In this document: positions 42,594-50,737 of the stretch, piece after piece
Position numbering within the stretch: position 1 is the stretch's first letter
How the letters are laid out: each line of letters begins with the position of its first letter
NCBI GenBank assembly: GCA_030431635.1
Contig: JAUIIL010000001.1
Location: 434,001 to 498,000, forward strand
DNA from: Bacteriovoracia bacterium
GTDB lineage: Bacteria; Bdellovibrionota; Bacteriovoracia; Bacteriovoracales; Bacteriovoracaceae
Direction of reading: 5' to 3'
Length of the DNA stretch: 64,000 bases
Translations under genes and position numbers: made by a program
The notes under the pieces: model-generated
Database searches by the model: none
Seen by the model: the letters and a program-made list of their open reading frames with translations, nothing else
What the model was told of the DNA's origin: nothing

Positions 42594-43559
42594 ATGTTGC
42601 GAGCTTTATTATTCTTTAACATCTTTTTTTGCCTTTTAGGGTATAGCGGTGAAATCGACATTGCTCAAAGAGTAAAAGAATTAAAAAACTTCAATGACTT
42701 TAGAGCGCTTTTTTTTGAAGTTGCTGTTAAAAGTAAAAAAAATGGTTTTGAAACTCTCACCAGGAAAATGAAAAGCAATCCTCATTACTTCAACTGGATG
42801 AATACTATTGCACTACTTGATGATGTTTTTTCTAAGGAAGAAGGAAAAAGAGTTTATCAAGAAGCTATAAGCAGTTTCATTCGTACTGGTCTTGATGAAT
42901 GGGATACTCTTTCCGACCAGCAGCTCGGTGAGTTGATTCTCAATTTTTATGATACTGATTCAGTAGATGAATACTACCTCATTAAAAGATTAAAAAAAAT
43001 CGACTCAATAGAGACGAAGCTCTCTGTGATAAAGAGAATTTTAAATATGGATAGAGTGAGTCCATCCCTTTACGGTATTGTAATAGGGATGGCAGATTCT
43101 TTGATTGAAAAAAAGGAAAAAGAAAAAAGTATAGAGCTTCTTTTCTTGATGTTGAGAAATATTCATAAAATAGAGAATGCACACGCGAGAGGGCACCAGC
43201 GAACAAGTATTCTTCAAAGACTCATGCAGTTTAGTGACGACTTTGAAACCTATCGCTCTATTGTCCTTGAACTAAAAGATGAGCTTATTTTTAATGACTT
43301 TATGATTACTGATATTTTTTCTAACGCTAAAAAATCAAAGCAGCACAAGCAATTAGCTGCTTATATTGGCTTTTATCTGCTCGAACATGAAAGTTTTCCT
43401 GTTATTGATAAGTTGTTAATGAAAGAATTTGTGACTGTTTTCTCTCAAAATGAAAAGAGGATGTCTTTATTTTCAAAAACTTTATCAAATAAGTATCTTT
43501 CTCGCTATGATGATTATCTGATTGAACTTCTCCAATCTTGTGACAGAGATTTTAACTAA
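42594..43559 (+). CDS. Exported helical protein of unknown function
   Basis: 321 residues, starting 11 bases after the lipoprotein stop. Signal peptide MLRALLFFNIFFCLLGYSG. The mature protein is almost entirely helical and charged, with HEAT/TPR-like pairs such as VYQEAISSFIRTGLDEW, KSIELLFLMLRNIHKIENAH, and HKQLAAYIGFYLLEHE. No catalytic motif is visible. It probably forms an operon with the lipoprotein. A superhelical scaffold in the periplasm is a reasonable reading, but no family is recognised. The 268 bases after it contain a possible short peptide and the promoter for fibres 2 to 4. Confidence 0.65.
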   Translation: MLRALLFFNIFFCLLGYSGEIDIAQRVKELKNFNDFRALFFEVAVKSKKNGFETLTRKMKSNPHYFNWMNTIALLDDVFSKEEGKRVYQEAISSFIRTGLDEWDTLSDQQLGELILNFYDTDSVDEYYLIKRLKKIDSIETKLSVIKRILNMDRVSPSLYGIVIGMADSLIEKKEKEKSIELLFLMLRNIHKIENAHARGHQRTSILQRLMQFSDDFETYRSIVLELKDELIFNDFMITDIFSNAKKSKQHKQLAAYIGFYLLEHESFPVIDKLLMKEFVTVFSQNEKRMSLFSKTLSNKYLSRYDDYLIELLQSCDRDFN

Positions 43560-43645
43560 TTACCTACATTTACGACCTTTTACATTAACCAAAGAATTTA
43601 TTCAGGAATCAAGCAACAGGAAATTAGTGGTGCTTGGAGGGGAGA

Positions 43646-43732
43646 ATGACTCTTTTTCTTGCCATAAATAAATTATGTTTTCTTTTCAGCTTCTTGCTTG
43701 AAAATTCCAAGTGCCTGAAATTACCGCACTAA
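43646..43732 (+). CDS. Possible 28-residue leader peptide before the fibre 2-4 operon
   Basis: ATG at 43646 sits six bases after GGAGGGGAG, the strongest Shine-Dalgarno in the area. It opens MTLFLAINKLCFLFSFLLEN followed by eight residues, ending at TAA (43730-43732). The peptide is hydrophobic. No similar product is known to me. It could be a leader peptide, a small membrane protein, or chance. The rest of 43560-43827 holds no other frame; a TTACAT/TATAAA pair near 43780-43802 is too closely spaced to be a confident promoter. Confidence 0.3.
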   Translation: MTLFLAINKLCFLFSFLLENSKCLKLPH

Positions 43733-43827
43733 AGAGGTCGGGGATAGGTCAATAAATTCCGCTGTCTGTGCTCCCAGTGTTACATGATAAAATTTTATAT
43801 AAAGAAATGGCGTAAAATTGGAGCTTT

Positions 43828-46800
43828 ATGGTACGTCGCTGGGGTCAAGTACTCATCATTTTTTATCTGAGTTTTTCAGCAGCTGTTGCTCAAACTGTTT
43901 ATTTTAATTACTCAGGTCGTTTAGTCCAAGATACTGGTATGCCTAAAACTGGGGCAACAGATCTTATCTTTCGTATTTACACAGACAATACTCTTCGTTG
44001 TACTTCGCAAACTTACTCAGGTGTTGCTTTAAATAATGGTGTTTTCAATGTGGCCTTAAGTTTTACTAATGCTGAATGTAGCGGAACTCCACTCGCGACT
44101 TGGATCGGAAATGCTGTTCTTGCTAATGATACAATGGAAATTGAAGCTGTTTCTGATGGAACAACTTATCCTCGCCAGCTTTTAGGAGCAACTCCAATCG
44201 CCATCTATGCTCTTAACCAAGCGATTAGTGATGGTTATATTTCTCAAAATATGCTCCAAGGGACTCCAGCTTGTGCCGCCGGACAGATTTTTGAATTCGA
44301 TGCCGGTGGAAACTTTGTTTGTCGCTCTCCAGGTGGGGGAGGAACAGTTTTAAGTATTACGGCCGGTGCGGGTTTAAAAACAACTCCAGCAGGTGGAATT
44401 ACGACGACAGGTTCTATTGAACTTGACCTGACTTACACTGATGGAATTTATTTTCGTTTAGATGGAAGTAACACTCCGACAGCAGACTTAAATTTAGGCG
44501 GTCACAAAGTGGTTAACATGGCCGATCCAACTGCAGCGACTGATGGAGCAACCAAGCAGTATGTTGATACTCAAATTACGACAGCTCTCTCTACTTACTT
44601 ACCAAGTTTTAATGTTCTTGATGATAGTGCTGATGCCTACACAGTTGCTCCTGCAACAAATAGTATCAACATCATAGGAAGTGCTAATATTGCGACTGAT
44701 ATTGTTGGTAATAACCTAACAATTTCAGCAGTGGGAGTTGGGACAGGTGATATTACGGATGTGAATGCTGGAGTTGGGATTTTAGTCACAAACTCCGCAG
44801 GACCAAACCCACAAGTTGATATTGATGTTGCTGGTTACACCGATCCTCGTTATTTAAATATTACAGGGGACACAATGACTGGTGACTTAGATATGGGAAC
44901 ACATATTATTAAAAATGTTCTCGATCCAGTAGATCTCACTGATGCAGCTAATAAGCAATATGTTGATACCCAAGTGGCCGCAGCTGGAGATATTTATGCT
45001 ATAGACGCGGGAGCGGGTTTAACTGGTACCTCCCTTTTATCAGGAACGGCCAAAGTTGATGTAGGTGCTGGTTACGGGATTATTGTGAATGCTGATGATA
45101 TTGAAGTTGATCAGACTCTTCTTCAAAACAGAGTCGCCGCTTCTTGTGCTCCAGGATCTTCAATTAGAGAAATTGATATTAACGGAAATGTTACTTGTGA
45201 AATTGATGATGATACGAGTTCTGGTGGAGATATTACTGATGTCAACGCTGGTATTGGTGTTATTGTAACAACTCCCGCGGGGCCCATTCCTCAAGTCTCT
45301 CTTGATACAGCTTATACTGATCCTATTTATTTAAATAGAATTGGTGATCAGATGGCCGGTGATCTTGATATGAATTCCAATAGAATTATTAATCTTGCTT
45401 CTCCTCCACTCGCAACAACTGATGCAGTCACTAAGGCCTATGTTGATGCTCAAGTGGCCTCGGCCGGTGATATCGAAGATATTGATGGGGGAGCTGGTTT
45501 AACCTGTTCACCAGGGGCCTGTGATAGTGGAAACGTAACACTTGATATTGGTGCAGGGACAGGGATTATTGTTAACGCCGATGATATCGCATTAGATACA
45601 ACTTACACTGACGCCAGATACTTCAATGTAACTGGAGATACTATGAGTGGAGATATCGATCTTAATGGAAATAAAATCTTAAATCTTCCAGCTCCAACTC
45701 TTGCCAATGATCTGACACCAAAAAGCTATGTGGATAATTTGGCCTCTACTTTAGTTGATAATATTACAGCAGGAGCTGGGATGACAGGTTCTTCTTTAAG
45801 TGGAGGAACGGCGATTTTAGATATTAACGCTGGCCCTGGTCTTCAAGTGAATGCTGATGATATTCAAGTGGCCCCTCAAGGTATTACCAATACAATGATC
45901 ACGGGAATTACAACCGATTGTACCGCTGGACAAATCCTTGAGGCCGATGGAATTGGTGGATTTGTTTGTGCTGCTGATGATGATACGACCTATACTGCTG
46001 ATGGGAGTACAATCTCTTTAGCTGGAAATACTTTTAGTGTTATCCTCTCTTCTGTTATGGATAACTCCGACCCTGCTGGTGGAGATTTATCTGGAACGTA
46101 CCCAAATCCAACCGTTGTAGGAATTCAAGGCAGAGCTGTTGCAACAACAGCACCTTCAACTGGTGAAGTTCTTAAGTGGAATGGGACCCAGTGGGCACCG
46201 GCCGCTGATATTGACACGACTTATTCCGCTGGAGCAGGAGTTTCATTGGCCGGAACTGTTTTCTCAGTTGCTGCTAATGGAGTGACAAGTGCAATGGTAT
46301 TGGATGGTTCTTTAACCTCAGCCGATATTCAAGATGGAAGTTTAAGTGCTGCTGACTTAGCAACTGGCTTTATTGATGAAACGGCCGATATTGATAATTC
46401 TCTTTGTGTGAATGGAGAAGTTTTTAAGAAGGCCGCTGGAGTTTGGGCCTGTAGTGCTGATGATAACTCTACTTATACAGCAGGAGCTGGACTCGATCTT
46501 ACGGGGAACGTTTTTAGTATCCCGGCCAATGGAGTCACCAGTGCCATGATCATAGATAACGTCGTTTCAACAGGAGATATTGCTGATGGCACTATTCAAG
46601 CTGTTGATATGGATGTTGCTTTTATTGATGCGACAACAGATATGGCAAACTCTCTTTGTAATGACGGAGAAGTTCTTAAAAAACTCTCAGGAGTTTGGAC
46701 GTGTTCAAACGATATCCAAACTGTTTATACCGCTTCAACAGGTGTTCAGTTAGTAGGAAGTGATTTTCAAGTGGACCAAACTTGGTCAGATAATCTTTAT

Positions 46801-47253
46801 GTTAATATCTCAGGGGATGTCATGACAGGTTCTCTTGAAGTTCCAACATTATTTAGAACATCAGATAGAAGACTTAAAAAGAATATTACTCCTTATGAAA
46901 ATGCCTTAGATACAGTAATGGCCCTTAATGGAGTTCGTTTTGATTGGAGAGAGTCAGGAAAAGCTGATGTTGGTTTTATCGCTCAAGAAGTTGAGAAAGT
47001 TGAGCCTGTTCTGGTTCGTGATAACTCAAAAGGTTTTAAGTCCGTTAAATATGGAAATATTGTGGCCATTGTAGTTGAGGCCATTAAAGAGCTCTCTGAA
47101 AAAATAGAAGTTCTTTTTCAAGTTAAAGAAGAAGTCAAAGAAAACTCTCGCGCTATCGCTTCTTTAAAAGAAGAAGAAACTCAACTTGAAAATGAATTAA
47201 AAGAATTAGAAAAAAGACTTGAGAAAATAGAGAAGGGCCATAATGAGAAGTAA
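43828..47253 (+). CDS. Fibre 2: exported S74-chaperone fibre protein
   Basis: 1141 residues. Signal peptide MVRRWGQVLIIFYLSFSAAVA, then the shared N-terminal domain (FNYSGRLVQDTGMPKTG, GVFNVALSF, Cys pair). The shaft holds four phage-type repeats ending in D-A-x-x-K-x-YVD (for example DGATKQYVDTQI), five Cys-pair hairpins (CVNGEVFKKAAGVWAC is one), and a GGDLSGTYPNPTV segment known from tail fibres. The C-terminal 130 residues are S74: S1012 and K1017 in SDRRLK, VGFIAQEVEKVEP, then a coiled coil. GGAG precedes the ATG. Its stop overlaps fibre 3 (ATGAGAAGTAA). Predicted trimeric surface fibre, cleaved after folding. Confidence 0.88.
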   Translation: MVRRWGQVLIIFYLSFSAAVAQTVYFNYSGRLVQDTGMPKTGATDLIFRIYTDNTLRCTSQTYSGVALNNGVFNVALSFTNAECSGTPLATWIGNAVLANDTMEIEAVSDGTTYPRQLLGATPIAIYALNQAISDGYISQNMLQGTPACAAGQIFEFDAGGNFVCRSPGGGGTVLSITAGAGLKTTPAGGITTTGSIELDLTYTDGIYFRLDGSNTPTADLNLGGHKVVNMADPTAATDGATKQYVDTQITTALSTYLPSFNVLDDSADAYTVAPATNSINIIGSANIATDIVGNNLTISAVGVGTGDITDVNAGVGILVTNSAGPNPQVDIDVAGYTDPRYLNITGDTMTGDLDMGTHIIKNVLDPVDLTDAANKQYVDTQVAAAGDIYAIDAGAGLTGTSLLSGTAKVDVGAGYGIIVNADDIEVDQTLLQNRVAASCAPGSSIREIDINGNVTCEIDDDTSSGGDITDVNAGIGVIVTTPAGPIPQVSLDTAYTDPIYLNRIGDQMAGDLDMNSNRIINLASPPLATTDAVTKAYVDAQVASAGDIEDIDGGAGLTCSPGACDSGNVTLDIGAGTGIIVNADDIALDTTYTDARYFNVTGDTMSGDIDLNGNKILNLPAPTLANDLTPKSYVDNLASTLVDNITAGAGMTGSSLSGGTAILDINAGPGLQVNADDIQVAPQGITNTMITGITTDCTAGQILEADGIGGFVCAADDDTTYTADGSTISLAGNTFSVILSSVMDNSDPAGGDLSGTYPNPTVVGIQGRAVATTAPSTGEVLKWNGTQWAPAADIDTTYSAGAGVSLAGTVFSVAANGVTSAMVLDGSLTSADIQDGSLSAADLATGFIDETADIDNSLCVNGEVFKKAAGVWACSADDNSTYTAGAGLDLTGNVFSIPANGVTSAMIIDNVVSTGDIADGTIQAVDMDVAFIDATTDMANSLCNDGEVLKKLSGVWTCSNDIQTVYTASTGVQLVGSDFQVDQTWSDNLYVNISGDVMTGSLEVPTLFRTSDRRLKKNITPYENALDTVMALNGVRFDWRESGKADVGFIAQEVEKVEPVLVRDNSKGFKSVKYGNIVAIVVEAIKELSEKIEVLFQVKEEVKENSRAIASLKEEETQLENELKELEKRLEKIEKGHNEK

Positions 47254-50200
47254 AGTGATGTTGCTAACATTCATGATACTTATGGCCTTTAGTCTTAAGG
47301 CCCAAACCCCTTTTAACTACAGTGGGCGTTTGGCCGATTTTGGAACCGGGAAAGCTTTCTCTGGAAGTACAGATCTTATTTTCAAACTCTATATCAATAA
47401 TTCAGTGATGTGTTCAAAAAGCATGACGGGAGTTGAGCTTAATAAAGGACGTTTTTCAGTTCTACTTGATTACTCAAATGTTGATTGTGGTGGTTCTCCT
47501 TTTGCGAATCGTCTACAGAACGCTCTTACTTCGGGGCATAAAATTGAAATGGAAGTTCAAGATGTGACAAATGGGATCACTCATCCTAAAACTCCTATTG
47601 GTGTGAGTGCTGTAGCGATGGTTTCATTAAATAAAAATATCGCTAATGGAGTAATAAGTGCACCAAAGTTTAAAGGTTTCCCAAATTGCGGGGCCAATCA
47701 AACTTTTGAAGTACAAACTGATGGAACTTTTGATTGTATCCCAACCCCTGGTCTTGGAACTGTTACTCAAGTCAGTAAAACAGGACCAGGAATTAATGGG
47801 CCGGCCACGACTTCAACCACTGGTCACTATACTTTGAATAATACGTTAGTCTACGACCCTCTTTATTATAAAAGAGGGGGCCCTTTTAATTACACTGCTG
47901 ATTTTGATATGAATGCTTTCAAAATGACAGGTGTAGGTAATGCCACTAACGCAACTGACATGGTTAATATGCAAGGAGTGGCCACAAGTATAGCGAGTGA
48001 GGGAAGTAACTATCTTAAGGATGTCATTTGGAACGCTGATAGTGGAGTGCATACTCTTAATAATGGGGGAAGCTTTAATATTAAAGGCTCAACAGTGAAC
48101 TCTGTTACTGTTGCCACTGATTATAACCCTCCAGGTTCTAATAATCTTCAACTCACTATCTCTGGTTTTGGATTAGGAGATGTTCAAACTGTGACCGCGG
48201 GAACTGGAGTGATTATCAATGGGACGGCAACTGTTCCAGTTGTTAATTTTGATTCAACTTGGGCCGATGCTCGTTATGTCAACATCAATGGTGTGAATTC
48301 TATCATGACAGGAACTCTTTATCTAGGTGATGGAGTCACAAATAACCTCATTAAAAACTTGCTTCCTCCTATTGATGCGACTGATATCGCTAATAGGGCC
48401 TATACTCTTGGGCAAGTGACGACTTACGCTGGGGATATTACAGAAGTGAAGGCCGGTGGTGGTATGGTTGGAGGGGCCACTTCAGGAACAGCAACGCTAG
48501 ATATTGTTGGAGGGCACGCTATTATTGTTGATGCTTCAACTGTTGCAGTTGACCCTACTATTATTCAAAAAAGAGTTGTAGGGACTTGTGCTGTGAATAC
48601 TTCTATTCGTGAGATTAGAGCTGATGGAACTGTTGTTTGTGAGAGTGATAGTGGTGCTGTCGCTGGCGATATCACAGATGTTGTGGCCGGAGATGGGATA
48701 ACTGTAACAAGTCCATCTGGGCCAATTCCTATTGTGAATGTTGATATTCCTTACTGGGATAGTCGTTATTTGAGAATTGATGGGGCCAATGTGATGGAAG
48801 TCAACGGCTATATTGATATGGATAGTACCCACCGAATTATGAACGTTGATACTCCAACAGGACTTAATGATTTAGCAAACCAGCAGTATGTAGATGATGA
48901 AATTATTAACTCTGCCGGTGATATTACAGGAATGACAGCTGGAGCAGGACTCACAGGAACTGCGATGAGTGGTGATGTTGATTTTGATATTGGAGCAGGA
49001 CCAGGGATTTTTGTAGCGGCCGATTATATCTCTTTAGATATTAGTTATCTCGATCCTTTTTATACTCGTGCGGATAATTTTTTAGTTACTGGTAATATTG
49101 ATATGAATTCGAATCGAATTTTAAATCCTTCTGCTCCAACAATTAGTAGTGATCCGACGACAAAGTCTTATGCCGATGGAGCTATTAATAACACGATTTA
49201 TATCGAAGGAATTACTGCTGGAGCAGGGCTTACTGGAGGAGGAACTGGGGCCAGTTTGAATTTAGATGTAGGAGCAGGAGCTGGGATTACAGTGAATGCT
49301 GATGATATTCAAATCACTCCTCAGGGAATTAATAATACAATGCTATCAGGACTTGCAAGTAACTGTAGTGCAGGGGAGATGTTAGATTTAAATGGAAGTG
49401 GTGATTTTACTTGTGGGAGCGATGCCAATACAACTTATACTGTTGGAGTTGGACTTCAGTTCGTTGGAACTGAAATGCAGCTTGACCCTTCTGTTATTCT
49501 TATTAATGGTGTGAGTTCGGCCGGAGGAGATCTCTCTGGAATTTATCCAGCGCTAACTGTTGTGGGACTTCAAACAAACCCAGTTGCAGCGACAGCTCCG
49601 ACATCAGGGCAGCAACTTGAATGGAATGGGACGGCCTGGGAACCAGCAGCTGACGATGATACAACCTATTCAGGTGATAACTTTACGATGGATATGACGG
49701 CCAATACCTTGAGTATTAAAAACGACTCACTTGATTCAACTCATTTTGGAGACGTTTTAACTGGGGCCGACTTTTTGGACGGAACGATTGTGAAAGAAAA
49801 ATTTACGGGAGTTTTAGTTGACGCTCTCACTGATTTTAATAACTCTCTTTGCGCCGATGGTGAAGTCTTAAAAAGAGCTGCTGCTGGTTGGGAATGTGGC
49901 GCTGATGAGAATCAAACATATGTAGCAGGGGCGGGACTTACTTTAACAGGAACAACTTTTAGTATAGAAAATAATCAAGTCACTTCTGGAATGATTGCTC
50001 AAGGGGCGGTCACGACTGATGAAATTCTTGATGGCACAATAACGGCCACTGACTTTAATGCTGGCTTTATCGATCAAACAACTGATCTTGATAATGGACT
50101 TTGTTCAAACTATCAAATTCTTATTCACCAGTCTGGAACATGGGGATGTTTAACGGATGCATTCTCTCACACTGGTTCAAATGGAATTGATGTCGCAAAT

Positions 50201-50737
50201 TTTGGGCCAGCAGGTGCTCCAACGAGTGGAGTAGTGGAAGTTAACGTTGCGTGGTGGGATAATCGCTACGTCAATGAATCAGGGGATACGATGACTGGTC
50301 CTTTAGAGATTCCTCAACTCTTTAGAACGTCGGATGCGAGAAAAAAGAAAAATATCACTTCTTTTGAAAATTCTTTAGAGACATTAAAGAAACTTAAAGG
50401 AGTGCGTTTTGATTGGAAGAACTCTGGGGAGAGTGACATTGGTTTTATTGCTCAAGAAGTCGAGGAAATCGTTCCCGAAGTCGTGAATACAAACGAGAAA
50501 GGAATGAAGTCTGTGGCCTATACAAATCTTTTGGCCATTACCGTTAATGCACTTCAAGAATTATCAAAAAAAGTTGTCTCTTTATTTGAAATGAAGAAAG
50601 AAAGTGAAGTGAGTGAGCAAGAGATTATCTTTTTAAAAAGAAAAAATGAACTTTTAAGAAAAAAAATAAAACTAGCACGTATGAGAGTTGAGAGATTGGA
50701 AGCTCTGAACTCAAGACAACAAAGAGAATCGTTATGA
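47243..50737 (+). CDS. Fibre 3: exported S74-chaperone fibre protein, tandem paralogue of fibre 2
   Basis: 1164 residues. Signal peptide MRSKVMLLTFMILMAFSLKA, the shared N-terminal domain (FNYSGRLADFGTGKAFSG), then the same module order as fibre 2: four DP-x-x-x-D-x-x-x-x-x-Y repeats, some degenerate (DMVNMQGV), five Cys-pair hairpins, GGDLSGIYPALTV, and alternating AGAGLTG/GAGAGI blocks. The S74 domain has S1030 and K1035 in SDARKK, with Lys replacing Leu before the dyad Lys, and IGFIAQEVEEIVPEV. A basic coiled coil ends the chain (135 residues after the cut). It overlaps fibre 2 by 11 bases and fibre 4 by four, so the three are translated as a coupled set. Confidence 0.88.
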   Translation: MRSKVMLLTFMILMAFSLKAQTPFNYSGRLADFGTGKAFSGSTDLIFKLYINNSVMCSKSMTGVELNKGRFSVLLDYSNVDCGGSPFANRLQNALTSGHKIEMEVQDVTNGITHPKTPIGVSAVAMVSLNKNIANGVISAPKFKGFPNCGANQTFEVQTDGTFDCIPTPGLGTVTQVSKTGPGINGPATTSTTGHYTLNNTLVYDPLYYKRGGPFNYTADFDMNAFKMTGVGNATNATDMVNMQGVATSIASEGSNYLKDVIWNADSGVHTLNNGGSFNIKGSTVNSVTVATDYNPPGSNNLQLTISGFGLGDVQTVTAGTGVIINGTATVPVVNFDSTWADARYVNINGVNSIMTGTLYLGDGVTNNLIKNLLPPIDATDIANRAYTLGQVTTYAGDITEVKAGGGMVGGATSGTATLDIVGGHAIIVDASTVAVDPTIIQKRVVGTCAVNTSIREIRADGTVVCESDSGAVAGDITDVVAGDGITVTSPSGPIPIVNVDIPYWDSRYLRIDGANVMEVNGYIDMDSTHRIMNVDTPTGLNDLANQQYVDDEIINSAGDITGMTAGAGLTGTAMSGDVDFDIGAGPGIFVAADYISLDISYLDPFYTRADNFLVTGNIDMNSNRILNPSAPTISSDPTTKSYADGAINNTIYIEGITAGAGLTGGGTGASLNLDVGAGAGITVNADDIQITPQGINNTMLSGLASNCSAGEMLDLNGSGDFTCGSDANTTYTVGVGLQFVGTEMQLDPSVILINGVSSAGGDLSGIYPALTVVGLQTNPVAATAPTSGQQLEWNGTAWEPAADDDTTYSGDNFTMDMTANTLSIKNDSLDSTHFGDVLTGADFLDGTIVKEKFTGVLVDALTDFNNSLCADGEVLKRAAAGWECGADENQTYVAGAGLTLTGTTFSIENNQVTSGMIAQGAVTTDEILDGTITATDFNAGFIDQTTDLDNGLCSNYQILIHQSGTWGCLTDAFSHTGSNGIDVANFGPAGAPTSGVVEVNVAWWDNRYVNESGDTMTGPLEIPQLFRTSDARKKKNITSFENSLETLKKLKGVRFDWKNSGESDIGFIAQEVEEIVPEVVNTNEKGMKSVAYTNLLAITVNALQELSKKVVSLFEMKKESEVSEQEIIFLKRKNELLRKKIKLARMRVERLEALNSRQQRESL

